DNA of 64,000 nt from Scandinavium manionii (GTDB lineage Bacteria; Pseudomonadota; Gammaproteobacteria; Enterobacterales; Enterobacteriaceae), in the NCBI RefSeq assembly GCF_024764775.1, contig NZ_JALIGC010000036.1, positions 186,001-250,000 of the forward strand, in the 5' to 3' direction. Below, in pieces: positions 9,280 through 18,288 of the stretch. Every line of letters begins with the position of its first letter. The first letter of the stretch is position 1. The notes under the pieces are model-generated. The model ran no database searches. It was not told the DNA's origin and saw only the letters and a list, made by a program, of their open reading frames with translations. The translations under genes and the position numbers were made by a program.

Positions 9280-9327
9280 AAATTTTCTCCGTAAATGATT
9301 GATTAACCTGTAATGCCAGGCGAACAA

Positions 9328-9687
9328 TCATTCACGGAAGACGCATAATCGCAGATGCACCCGTAGCCGGGGGGGAGAAATGACCCGCGGCGGCCATCGG
9401 CGCTCCGGGCGTTGTGGTACGACGGCCAGCACGGCCAACAGCAGTGTGATGGCAAATATCGCGCCTTCAAACATCACCGGTGGCGTCGCAAACAGGGATT
9501 TCGCGCTCAGCTCGCACGGCGTCACCGGCGCGTCGCTGTCCTGATGTTGTTGAACGGATTGTTGAGCAACCGGAGAGGCGTTCATCATCAGCGCGTGCAG
9601 CCCCGCCATGCGCTGCGCGGTGCAGATAAGCACCACCAGACATGCCAGAGCGACAAGAAGCAAAGCTTTACGCTGACGTGGGATCAT
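9328..9687 (-). CDS. scsA: Suppressor of copper sensitivity protein ScsA
   Basis: The 119-residue protein starts with an N-terminal membrane segment (about residues 8-25), has a periplasmic loop with a lone Cys and several His/Met residues (QQHQDSD, LHALMM), then a second hydrophobic segment (about 73-90) and an Arg-rich tail. It is the first gene of scsABCD and lies 48 bases upstream of scsB. The biochemical role of ScsA is not settled; a membrane copper- or peroxide-tolerance protein is what the operon suggests. Confidence 0.85.
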   Translation of the reverse strand: MIPRQRKALLLVALACLVVLICTAQRMAGLHALMMNASPVAQQSVQQHQDSDAPVTPCELSAKSLFATPPVMFEGAIFAITLLLAVLAVVPQRPERRWPPRVISPPRLRVHLRLCVFRE

Positions 9688-9691
9688 AAAC

Positions 9692-9711
9692 GCCTCAATG
9701 AAATTCGAGGC
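9692..9711 (-). promoter_or_regulatory. Hairpin that can hide the scsA ribosome binding site
   Basis: On the minus strand GCCTC (9707-9711) can pair with GAGGC (9692-9696), which contains the Shine-Dalgarno sequence of scsA. The ten-base loop and short stem make this modest evidence for translational control of the operon's first gene. Confidence 0.35.
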
Positions 9712-9797
9712 TTATCTTAACGGCAGAATGCGCGGCATGCTGTAAAGAAGTGTCTTGAAAGGGGTGTAACGCTGGATGCGTGTCTTATGCGTTCTAT

Positions 9798-9874
9798 GGA
9801 ACGGTTCCGTTCACCCGATGTTCGGCAGGTTCCGCAACCTGTGCAGAACGCGAACGGAACAATTCCACCGTTCC
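9798..9874. repeat. Nested inverted repeats downstream of the metQ-like gene
   Basis: Three symmetric pairs share one centre: GGAACGG (9798-9804) with CCGTTCC (9868-9874), TTCCGTTC (9805-9812) with GAACGGAA (9852-9859), and CAGGTT (9826-9831) with AACCTG (9836-9841), plus GTTC/GAAC at 9820 and 9846. The element lies 20 bases beyond the metQ-like stop and probably protects or ends that transcript. The GC/GGAAC-rich arms are unlike the REP-type repeats elsewhere in the window. Confidence 0.6.
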
Positions 9875-9894
9875 TGGCACGCGCGCGCCTACGA

Positions 9895-10707
9895 TCAATT
9901 ATTAACCGGAATTACCGCACCTTTATATTTCGTACGGATCCAATCCTGAATAGCTTTGGAATGCAGCACGTTCACCAGCGCCACGATATCCTTTTTCTTT
10001 TCGTCGCCGCGATGGACGGTAATAATGTTGGCGTACGGGTTGTTCTCACCGCTCTCGACCGCAATCGGGTCATGCACCGGGTCCAGACCCGCGTCGATGG
10101 CGTAGTTAGCGTTAATCACCACCGCTGCGCCTTCGTCGTTGTTGTACATCTGCGGCAGCAGCGAGGCTTCAACGTTAGGCAGGAACTTCAGTTTTTTCGG
10201 GTTCTCGACGATATCGCTAATGCGCGCGGTCACTTTATCAATCCCCGGTTTCAGCTTGATCACACCCTCTTTCTCGAAGATTGAGAGAATACGGCCTTCT
10301 TCAGACACCGCATCACGCATGATGATTTTGCCGCCTTCCGGCAGGTCTTTCAGCGACTTGTATTTTTTGGAGTAAATACCAATTGGCTCGATGTGAATCG
10401 CACCCGCACTGACGAAATCATAGTCTTTATCGCCCGCATGGTCTTTCAGCACGCTGTTCAGATACGGAATGTGCTGGAAGTAGTTAGCGTCGATTTCACG
10501 CCCGGCCAACGCCGTGTTCGGCAGGATATAGTCCTGGAAACGTTTGATTTCCAGATCGATGCCTTCTTTCGCCAGAATCGGCTTCGCCTGCTCCAGAATT
10601 TCAGCATGTGGCACATTGGATGCCCCCACGGTCAGGGTGTCGGCCCAGGAAGCAAAGCTCAGGGCGCTCAGGGTTGCAGCGGCAATCAGTGTCAGTGTTT
10701 TTTTCAT
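9895..10707 (-). CDS. MetQ/NlpA-family substrate-binding protein, non-lipoprotein form
   Basis: I chose the ATG at 10707 (270 residues). The product has a signal peptide ending in SWA-DTL and the NlpA-family core (VGASNVPHAEIL, NTALAGREIDANYFQH, VINANYAIDAGLDP). The family binds methionine or related amino acids for MetNI-type importers. E. coli MetQ is a lipoprotein; here no lipobox is present, so this protein should be free in the periplasm. It is the last gene of a metN-metI-metQ-ordered operon. The exact ligand (L- or D-methionine, a sulfoxide or another thioether) is unknown. Confidence 0.85.
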   Translation of the reverse strand: MKKTLTLIAAATLSALSFASWADTLTVGASNVPHAEILEQAKPILAKEGIDLEIKRFQDYILPNTALAGREIDANYFQHIPYLNSVLKDHAGDKDYDFVSAGAIHIEPIGIYSKKYKSLKDLPEGGKIIMRDAVSEEGRILSIFEKEGVIKLKPGIDKVTARISDIVENPKKLKFLPNVEASLLPQMYNNDEGAAVVINANYAIDAGLDPVHDPIAVESGENNPYANIITVHRGDEKKKDIVALVNVLHSKAIQDWIRTKYKGAVIPVNN

Positions 10708-10726
10708 GATGTGTGGTCCCAAAGAA

Positions 10727-11410
10727 TTATCGTTTATCTAAAAGTGAAGTCACAACGTCGCCGCAGAACTGAATGATGAAGACGATGATCAGAATGGTCA
10801 CCGTCGCCACCAGCGTGACGTCGTTATGGTTACGCTGGAATCCTTCCAGATACGCCAGATTGCCTAAGCCACCTGCGCCGATCACGCCAGCCATCGCGCT
10901 GTAGCTCACCAGCGCAATCAGGGTGACGGTAATGCCCGAGACCAGCGCCGGAGAAGACTCCGGCAGCAGGACGCGAAAAATCAGCGTCGACAGGCGTGCG
11001 CCCATTGAACGCGTGGCCTCAATGACCCCTTTGTCCACTTCACGCAGGGCCATCTCCACCAGTCGTGCATAAAACGGAGCCGCGCCAACAATCAGGGCGG
11101 GCAGTGCCGCATCCGCGCCGAGAATAGTGCCGACAATCGTCTTGGTGAACGGGATCAGCAGCACAATCAGGATGATGAACGGGATGGAACGAAAGACGTT
11201 CACCAGCACTGAAATCACGCTGTACACCGCGCGGTTATGGAACAGGCCACCTTTAGCGGTCAAAAAAAGCGCTAGCCCGAGCACGATGCCGAGTACAAAC
11301 GTCGCCACGCCGGACAGCGCGGTCATGTACAGCGTTTCCTGCGTCGCAGCCCAAAGTGAATCCAGGTCCAGATGCGGGAACCATTGTGCAGCCAGATTGA
11401 GTTCAGCCAT
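10727..11410 (-). CDS. MetI-family ABC permease, second methionine-type importer
   Basis: The 227-residue protein has five or six membrane helices and a permease coupling motif (EATRSMGARLSTLIFRVLLP, about residues 144-163). FRSIPFIILIVLLIP and the loop GVIGAGGLGNLA are characteristic of MetI. It overlaps the ATPase gene by 8 bases and ends 19 bases before the binding-protein ATG. It should be the homodimeric membrane channel of this importer. The gene is a paralogue of, not a replacement for, the metNIQ locus expected elsewhere on the chromosome; that is inference. Confidence 0.88.
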   Translation of the reverse strand: MAELNLAAQWFPHLDLDSLWAATQETLYMTALSGVATFVLGIVLGLALFLTAKGGLFHNRAVYSVISVLVNVFRSIPFIILIVLLIPFTKTIVGTILGADAALPALIVGAAPFYARLVEMALREVDKGVIEATRSMGARLSTLIFRVLLPESSPALVSGITVTLIALVSYSAMAGVIGAGGLGNLAYLEGFQRNHNDVTLVATVTILIIVFIIQFCGDVVTSLLDKR

Positions 11411-12425
11411 GTTTAATCACCTCGCTGTCGATATCGCTGCGTTGCAAATCCGCGAGGATGTTGTTCAGCTGATCTTCTGTGGCCACCACGTGCAGCCAAA
11501 GTTGGCCAAACACGCCGTGCGCCGTTTGAGTCATCTTGCCGTGCAAAATGTTGAATGGCAGGCCGTAGCGCAGCGTTAGTTCGCCGACAATCGGCTGATG
11601 GGTGCTGTGCCCGGTAAACGTCAGTTTGATAACGCTGCCCTGTAAATCGTTCGCCAGTTCCGGGTTGAACGCCTCGTCTTCGGCATACTGGCTGACCTGA
11701 CGCACAAATTGCTGGGTAATCGGCTTCTGCGGATGGGTGAAGACACGGATCACCTCGCCTTCTTCCACCACGCGACCGTTTTCCATGACCGCCACCCGGT
11801 CGCAAATCTTGCGTACCACGTGCATCTCATGGGTGATAAGCACGATGGTCAGGCCGAAGCGACGGTTAATGTCGAGCAGCAAATCCAGAATTTGGTCGGT
11901 GGTCTGCGGGTCGAGAGCCGAAGTTGCCTCATCGCACAGCAGAACGTCCGGACTGTTCGCCAGCGCACGTGCAATACCGACGCGTTGTTTCTGGCCGCCG
12001 GAAAGCTGCGACGGCCAGGCATTTTCGCGACCTTTCAGCCCAACCAGATCGATAAGCTCCGCCACGCGAGTTTTGATCTGTGCCTTCGGCGCCCCGGCTA
12101 TTTGCATCGAAAAAGCAATGTTCTCGCTGACGGTACGCGACCACAGCAGATTGAAATGCTGGAACACCATGCTGATTTTCAGTCGTGCACGACGCAGGGT
12201 TTCGCCCGTCGCAGCCGAGATATCCTGACCGTTAATCAGCACATTGCCGGAGGTCGGTTTTTCGAGCCCGTTCAGCAGGCGAATCAGGGTGCTTTTCCCT
12301 GCGCCGCTGTAACCGATAATGCCGTAAATCTGCCCCTGCTCGACCGTCAGGCTGACGTCGTCGACCGCGGCGATGGGCGCTTTACCGTTATCAAAAATTT
12401 TTCGGATCTGGTTTAGTACAATCAT
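11403..12425 (-). CDS. MetN-family ABC ATPase with C-terminal regulatory domain
   Basis: The 340-residue protein has Walker A GYSGAGKST (38-46), signature LSGGQKQR, Walker B VLLCDEATSALD, a switch His (LITHEMH), and then a C-terminal NIL/ACT-like domain (about residues 265-340). In E. coli MetN that domain binds methionine and causes transinhibition, so feedback control by the transported ligand is likely here too. It is the promoter-proximal gene and its ATG lies only 8 bases from the tandem MetJ boxes, with no clear ribosome binding site. Confidence 0.9.
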   Translation of the reverse strand: MIVLNQIRKIFDNGKAPIAAVDDVSLTVEQGQIYGIIGYSGAGKSTLIRLLNGLEKPTSGNVLINGQDISAATGETLRRARLKISMVFQHFNLLWSRTVSENIAFSMQIAGAPKAQIKTRVAELIDLVGLKGRENAWPSQLSGGQKQRVGIARALANSPDVLLCDEATSALDPQTTDQILDLLLDINRRFGLTIVLITHEMHVVRKICDRVAVMENGRVVEEGEVIRVFTHPQKPITQQFVRQVSQYAEDEAFNPELANDLQGSVIKLTFTGHSTHQPIVGELTLRYGLPFNILHGKMTQTAHGVFGQLWLHVVATEDQLNNILADLQRSDIDSEVIKHG

Positions 12426-12432
12426 TATTTTT

Positions 12433-12464
12433 AGATGTATAGAGCTATAGACGTCCAGACGGTA
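12433..12464. promoter_or_regulatory. Four tandem MetJ boxes controlling the metNIQ-type operon
   Basis: Contiguous 8-mers read AGATGTAT, AGAGCTAT, AGACGTCC and AGACGGTA, matching the MetJ consensus AGACGTCT at 6, 5, 7 and 5 of 8 positions. Head-to-tail 8-bp spacing is the hallmark of MetJ operators. The array overlaps a candidate minus-strand -10 (TATACA) just upstream of the ATPase start, so methionine/SAM repression of the operon is well supported. Confidence 0.75.
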
Positions 12465-12699
12465 ACATTACTTTCATGAATAACTCAACAACAAAATTCT
12501 CATATGGTTATGCCGCAATGCGATAACGACACCCTTTGCGATTTATCACTGGTAGTTGCGGTTAAGTTTTTAGATTGCTTTGAATAGTTAACACCATGAA
12601 ATAACGAGACTTATAATCACGCTTAACCGCTGACAGTCGCCAGGTCGCAATGGTACTCTGCCTGCCACTCCGCAGGCCTGGAAGCTGAGCAAACGCATC

Positions 12700-13680
12700 A
12701 TGAACAAACCCATTAAACGGCTGGAAATCATTAAAAATGCGATTGAGCTGGAGGACGATGAGATTGTCCACGGCCAGCTTGCGCAGCTAAAAAAAGAGCC
12801 GCTGGATGAGGGACTAAAGGCCATCGTGCAGGCACTTGAAGCCCAACGCTATGCGGATGCTATCGCCGCCATCACCGTCTGGTTGCAGAATCAGCGAGCG
12901 CTGACAACCTGGCAAGACCCGCGCATTGCTGCCAGCAAGCTCGAATTGAAAACGCTGGAAGCCGAACTGCAGGAATTGCTCGATCGGCGCAGCGCACGCA
13001 TTCAGCGGCTGGATGAATTCAACGAGTTGTACATGACCCGTCTCGGCCCGCTGATGACCGAGATTCTGCGTTTACGTAAAATACTTGCCGAGAAAATGCT
13101 GCGCCGGCAGCTGCGTGAGGGCAACCGCAGCGAACCGGTGGCCGAAGAATCTGCGCGTCAGGCCGATGCCGCCAGCCAGGATTATGAATCGTACCGCCAG
13201 CGCCATCAGGAAGCCCAGCGTCACCAGGCCGCGCAGCAGCGGCTGGCAGAATCGGAGCGCCATGAGCTGAAACGCCTTTGGCGACAGGCCAGTAAACTGT
13301 GCCATCCCGATCTGGTGGATGATTCGCTGAAAACGGAGGCCACCACACTGATGGTACGGCTCAATCAGGCCCGTCAGCGCGGGGATCTCGCCACGGTGCG
13401 CACTATTCTTACCCGCCTGATGCAGGGTCAGCAGCCAATGCTGGCCAGCAATCGTTTGAACGATCTTGAGCCTTTACGCCAGAAGATAGCCGAGATTCGG
13501 CTGCAAATTCGCACGCTAAATCTGGAACTGACAGGGCTGGAGAAAGAGGGCGCATGGCAACTGGTGACGACGCTTCGCGACCAGGAAGGGTATTTTCAGC
13601 AGCAGGAAAAAGCGATGAGCAATACCCTTCGCACGCTGGAAAAACAGATTGTAGATGCGGGTTTTGATGAGGTGGCGTGA
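12700..13680 (+). CDS. J-domain (DnaJ-like) protein with coiled-coil regions
   Basis: The 326-residue protein carries a J domain late in the chain (about residues 190-240) with an HPD tripeptide (His202-Pro203-Asp204) in ASKLCHPDLVDD, so it should stimulate an Hsp70 ATPase. The N-terminal 180 residues and the tail are strongly helical and charged, rich in Glu, Gln, Arg and Leu, and probably form coiled coils. There is no zinc-finger or G/F region, so it is a class C J protein. It stands alone, and its client cannot be read from the context. I know of no K-12 equivalent at this position. Confidence 0.75.
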   Translation: MNKPIKRLEIIKNAIELEDDEIVHGQLAQLKKEPLDEGLKAIVQALEAQRYADAIAAITVWLQNQRALTTWQDPRIAASKLELKTLEAELQELLDRRSARIQRLDEFNELYMTRLGPLMTEILRLRKILAEKMLRRQLREGNRSEPVAEESARQADAASQDYESYRQRHQEAQRHQAAQQRLAESERHELKRLWRQASKLCHPDLVDDSLKTEATTLMVRLNQARQRGDLATVRTILTRLMQGQQPMLASNRLNDLEPLRQKIAEIRLQIRTLNLELTGLEKEGAWQLVTTLRDQEGYFQQQEKAMSNTLRTLEKQIVDAGFDEVA

Positions 13681-13697
13681 TTGTGGCCTCATCAAAA
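13662..13697 (+). terminator. Terminator-like hairpin across the J-domain gene stop
   Basis: TTTTGATGAGG (13662-13672) and CCTCATCAAAA (13687-13697) are perfectly complementary over 11 bases and flank the stop codon. A GC-rich REP-like repeat (GCCCGCG to CGCCGGGC, about 13709-13735) follows before the convergent yqjH. Confidence 0.6.
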
Positions 13698-13708
13698 CCA
13701 TGTTGTAT

Positions 13709-13735
13709 GCCCGCGCAAACGCAGTGCCGCCGGGC
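13709..13735. repeat. REP-like palindrome between the J-domain gene and yqjH
   Basis: The sequence GCCCG(CG)CAAACGCAGTGCCGCCGGGC has the GC-rich core shared with the elements at 17921-17990 and 56117-56144. It lies between convergent genes, the usual place for REP elements in enterobacteria. Confidence 0.6.
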
Positions 13736-13742
13736 AATGATT

Positions 13743-14528
13743 TTAGCGCGATGCTCTGATTGATGACTTCTTATGCCAATACGCCTGCGAACGCAGCAGT
13801 TGCGGGTCAATCGCGTCGGTCACAAAACCATCCTGCCATGATTTTACCACCGCACCTTCGCCGGTCAGCCAGAGGAAATAATCTTCCTGCGGCACATTCA
13901 ACGCCGCCAGTTTGTCCGCCACTGCCTGCTCGCTGTGACCGATGACCCAGTCGATTTCAAACCCGCAATCAGCCAGATAATCCTGATACGCCGCATCGGC
14001 GACGGTCACAATGGCTTTCACCTGCGGACGTTCCGGCAGTTCACGCAGCGCGGTTAAACGACGCAGCAACGCAGGCATACCCGATTCATCGCACACATAC
14101 AGCTGCCAGGCGTAATCTTCCGGCACCACCAGCGATCCGCGCGGGCCACCGATAGTCAGCGTGTCGCCCACCTTCGCTTTCATCGCCCACTGGCTGGCAA
14201 GACCGCCGTCGTGAATGAAGAAATCGTACGCCAGCTCATGGCGTTCGGCGTTGTACAGCGGCGTGTAGTCGCGTGACTGCGGCCGCGCGCCTTCGCCCCA
14301 GACAATGCCTTCCTCGGTGATTGTCGGCGGTGAAAAATGGCTGCCCGGCTGCGGGAAAAACAGCTTGGTGTGGTCGTCAAAACCGGCAGAGGTGAACCCC
14401 TCCAGCGACTCGCCGCCCAGCACGATACGCTGGAAGGCCTGGCTGATGCGCTCTACGCGCAGGACGGTCAGCTCGCGGAAACGCAGTTCATTGCGCACGC
14501 GCTGCGGATATTTTTTCTGATGGCTCAT
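13743..14528 (-). CDS. yqjH: NADPH-dependent ferric-chelate reductase, YqjH family
   Basis: This 261-residue siderophore-interacting flavoprotein has an FAD-binding barrel with RDYTPLY (about residues 85-91) and a glycine-rich loop (TIGGPRGS) and a C-terminal NADPH-binding domain ending in an aromatic-rich tail. K-12 YqjH frees iron from ferric siderophores in the cytoplasm. A good Fur box lies upstream. In K-12 the gene is divergent from yqjI, the nickel-responsive repressor; here yqjI is absent and aer follows within about 100 bases, so the nickel input is probably lost. Confidence 0.92.
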   Translation of the reverse strand: MSHQKKYPQRVRNELRFRELTVLRVERISQAFQRIVLGGESLEGFTSAGFDDHTKLFFPQPGSHFSPPTITEEGIVWGEGARPQSRDYTPLYNAERHELAYDFFIHDGGLASQWAMKAKVGDTLTIGGPRGSLVVPEDYAWQLYVCDESGMPALLRRLTALRELPERPQVKAIVTVADAAYQDYLADCGFEIDWVIGHSEQAVADKLAALNVPQEDYFLWLTGEGAVVKSWQDGFVTDAIDPQLLRSQAYWHKKSSIRASR

Positions 14529-14565
14529 TGGGGCATCTCATCGTTTATTCGGGTTGTCATTAATC

Positions 14566-14584
14566 GTAAATGATAATGATTTAC
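14566..14584. promoter_or_regulatory. Fur box upstream of yqjH
   Basis: GTAAATGATAATGATTTAC is a 19-base near-palindrome close to the Fur consensus GATAATGATAATCATTATC. It lies 38 bases upstream of the yqjH start, where Fur would block the promoter when iron is plentiful. Confidence 0.75.
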
Positions 14585-14629
14585 AACAAAACCAACAGTG
14601 CATGATGTGCTTTCTGCCCCATAACAGGA

Positions 14630-16150
14630 TTAATGCAGCACCGTGACCGCATCCTGTAAGCGCCCGGCGCGGTGTTTGACCATTTCCGACACCTGAGCGC
14701 TTTCCTCCACCAGCCCGGCGTTTTTCTGGGTGATGGCGTCCAGCTCCGCGACCGCGCGGGTCAGGTCTGACAGCCCCGCGGCCTGCTCAGACGTCGACAG
14801 GCTGATTTGCGCAATCAACCCGGTGACGTTGCGCACCTGGCTGACGATATCGTCCATCGTTTTTCCCGCCGCATGAACCTGATCGGAACCCGACTGCACC
14901 TTACTGGCGCTGGCATCGATCAGCTTGCGGATATCGTTGGCGGCGCTGGCGCTGCGGCTGGCCAGGTGACGTACTTCTCCGGCGACTACCGCAAAACCTT
15001 TGCCCTGCTCGCCCGCGCGAGCCGCTTCGACCGCCGCATTCAGCGCCAGAATGTTGGTCTGGAACGCAATATCGTTGATAAGTTTGGTGATGGAGCCGAT
15101 ACGCTGCGTGCTGTCGGCAATCTCATCCATAGTTTTGACCACCGCGTGCATCGCTTGACCACCATGCGTCGCCGCCGCGCTGGCGGCATTTGACAGTGTG
15201 TCAGCCGCCGTCGCCGTTTGTGCATTGTTCTGCACCGAGGCCGCCATCTGGCTCATGGTCGCCACCGTTTGCTGGACGTTCGCCACCGACTGACGGGTGC
15301 GTTCATTCAGGTCCTCATTGCCTTTCGCCAGCGTTTCGCTGCCCTGACGCACGCTCGCCACCTGGCCGGAAACATCATGAATAAGCCAGCGACACATCAA
15401 ACCGAGCTGCCCTACCGAGCGCAAAATCAACCCGAGTTCGTCGCTGCGGTTGAGATGAGTCACGCTGTTGCGCGCGCCGGTCGCCACGTTCAGCGCCTGA
15501 CGGGCGACATTTTCCACCGGACGCACAATCTGCCATTCGATAAATGCCGCCCCGATAAGCAACATCAACGTGCTGACGCCAATCGCCAGCCAGTGCGAAC
15601 CGGTCACCAGCAGGGAAGCGATAAGCAGCAGCCACATCAGCGTCATCAGCGCCCGCACTCGCCAGCGCAGCGCCATTGCCGGTAATGTGCCCCACCAGCG
15701 CTTGCTCACCACCAGTCCCTTACGCACGCGTTTCGTGCTACGGCCTTCGTTCAGCGCTTTATAGAGCGGCTCCACCGCCGCAATGTCTTCCGGTTGGGCT
15801 TTGGTGCGAATTGACATGTAACCGCTGATTTTGCCGTCGCGTACCATCGGCGCCGCGTTGGCCCGCACCCAATAATGGTCTCCGTTCTTGCGGCGATTTT
15901 TGACAATCCCGCTCCACGGCTCGCCCTGCTGAAGTGTGGCCCACATATCGGCAAACGCCGCCTTCGGCATATCCGGGTGACGCACCAGGTTGTGCGGCTG
16001 CCCGGTCAGTTCATCCAGGCGATACCCACTGACCGTCACAAACGTGTCGTTGGCGTGGGTGATGTGGCTTTGCAAGTCGGTGGTAGACATCAAAGTGGTG
16101 TCATCATCAAGCGCATAATCACGCTGCGTGACGGTAAAGTTGAATGACAT
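14630..16150 (-). CDS. aer: Aerotaxis receptor Aer
   Basis: The 506-residue length equals that of E. coli Aer. An N-terminal PAS domain (about residues 20-120) with the FAD-binding region and DELTGQPHNLVRHPDMPKAAF is followed by a membrane anchor (about 165-205), a HAMP-like region and the highly conserved chemoreceptor signalling tip (NDIAFQTNILALNAAVEAAR). It senses redox state through FAD and steers the flagellar motor via CheA/CheW. A sigma-28 promoter upstream fits flagellar-class expression. No NWETF-type methyltransferase tether is present, as expected for Aer. Confidence 0.96.
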   Translation of the reverse strand: MSFNFTVTQRDYALDDDTTLMSTTDLQSHITHANDTFVTVSGYRLDELTGQPHNLVRHPDMPKAAFADMWATLQQGEPWSGIVKNRRKNGDHYWVRANAAPMVRDGKISGYMSIRTKAQPEDIAAVEPLYKALNEGRSTKRVRKGLVVSKRWWGTLPAMALRWRVRALMTLMWLLLIASLLVTGSHWLAIGVSTLMLLIGAAFIEWQIVRPVENVARQALNVATGARNSVTHLNRSDELGLILRSVGQLGLMCRWLIHDVSGQVASVRQGSETLAKGNEDLNERTRQSVANVQQTVATMSQMAASVQNNAQTATAADTLSNAASAAATHGGQAMHAVVKTMDEIADSTQRIGSITKLINDIAFQTNILALNAAVEAARAGEQGKGFAVVAGEVRHLASRSASAANDIRKLIDASASKVQSGSDQVHAAGKTMDDIVSQVRNVTGLIAQISLSTSEQAAGLSDLTRAVAELDAITQKNAGLVEESAQVSEMVKHRAGRLQDAVTVLH

Positions 16151-16200
16151 TTGCGCGTCCTTTGCAGGTTTAATGGTTATTACTTTTTCTCTTAATTGTT

Positions 16201-16227
16201 ATTTCGGCGATAACCACTTTATCTTTA
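16201..16227 (-). promoter_or_regulatory. Sigma-28 (FliA) promoter of aer
   Basis: On the minus strand TAAA, exactly 15 bases, then GCCGAAAT matches the FliA pattern TAAA-N15-GCCGATAA with two late mismatches. It is 51 bases upstream of the aer start. Confidence 0.75.
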
Positions 16228-16294
16228 ATTGTTAAAGTTGATACAGATCGCAATTTGGGTTTAATCCCTAATATTGGTAGGCCTTCACCCGAAC

Positions 16295-16321
16295 GGTGCA
16301 ATGGCTGCACCAGCATGATCC
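16295..16321. promoter_or_regulatory. Candidate NtrC enhancer sites for patA
   Basis: TGCACCAGCATGATCC (16306-16321) resembles the NtrC site TGCACCAACATGGTGC, and it overlaps a second palindrome GGTGCAATGGCTGCACC (16295-16311). The pair lies about 150 bases upstream of the sigma-54 promoter, a normal distance for a looping enhancer. Confidence 0.5.
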
Positions 16322-16457
16322 ACCCGTTCAATAAAATGAACGTTCTGGCCCTGAAGTCTCAGGAGTAAAAACCGCCGAAATGTTATGGGAATGATTAAAT
16401 TTTGTAACCAGAGGCTCCGCACAGGCATTTATCCCGATTTTTACGTTCCGCTCCTGG

Positions 16458-16475
16458 CTGGCGTAATCCCTGCAA
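16458..16475 (+). promoter_or_regulatory. Sigma-54 promoter of patA
   Basis: CTGGCGTAATCCCTGCAA fits the -24/-12 pattern TGGCACG-N4-TTGC; the GG and GC pairs are separated by exactly 10 bases. The predicted start near 16485 gives a leader of about 35 bases. K-12 patA is known to depend on sigma-54. Confidence 0.7.
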
Positions 16476-16520
16476 TACTTAAATCAGTATCATGTGATAC
16501 GCGACGTCCAGGAGCATATT

Positions 16521-17900
<1,380 letters not shown>

Positions 17901-17920
17901 AGATAGTTGCGTAAATCATT

Positions 17921-17990
17921 GCCCGGCGGTACTACGTTTGTACGGGCCTACAAAACCCCGTAGGCCCGTACAAACGTAGTGCCGCCGGGC
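17921..17990. repeat. Long REP/BIME-like inverted repeat between patA and lsrG
   Basis: Arms of 31 bases (17921-17951 and 17960-17990) are complementary except for one G-T position, around an AAAACCCC loop. The outer ends read GCCCGGCGG and GCCGCCGGGC. It separates convergent patA and lsrG, whose stop is at 17992, and should end or protect both mRNAs. Confidence 0.8.
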
Positions 17991-17991
17991 G

Positions 17992-18288
17992 TCACACCTC
18001 CGGCAGCAACCCGACAAAGCTGCGTTTTTTGCGTGGCTCCGACATCATCTCGTCAAGCTTTTCCACACACGCCAGATAGTGCGGGGTCTTCTTGTGTGCC
18101 AGCACCGCCGCGTCATCCTTATACGCTTCGTAGATATAAAACCGCGTGGCGACGTCCGGGTCCTGCAACACATCAAAGCGCAGATTTCCCGGCTCGGTCA
18201 GCGCCCCTTCGTGGTTGGCGCGAAACACATCGAGAAACTCATCCACCCTTTCCGGTTTGATGTTGATCTCCACCAGCGTCACATTCAT
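17992..18288 (-). CDS. lsrG: Phospho-AI-2 isomerase LsrG
   Basis: The 98-residue ABM-superfamily protein (VTLVEINIKPERVDEF, FDVLQDPD, FYIYEAYKDDAA) matches LsrG, which isomerises phosphorylated autoinducer-2 (P-DPD) to P-HPD in the cytoplasm. It overlaps lsrF by 4 bases and is the last gene of the lsrACDBFG operon. The tam gene that follows lsrG in K-12 is absent here. Confidence 0.94.
   Translation of the reverse strand: MNVTLVEINIKPERVDEFLDVFRANHEGALTEPGNLRFDVLQDPDVATRFYIYEAYKDDAAVLAHKKTPHYLACVEKLDEMMSEPRKKRSFVGLLPEV

Noticed and set aside
16494..16520. ATG start for patA
   Set aside because: The TTG at 16521 has a better-spaced GGAG and gives the K-12 N terminus and length.
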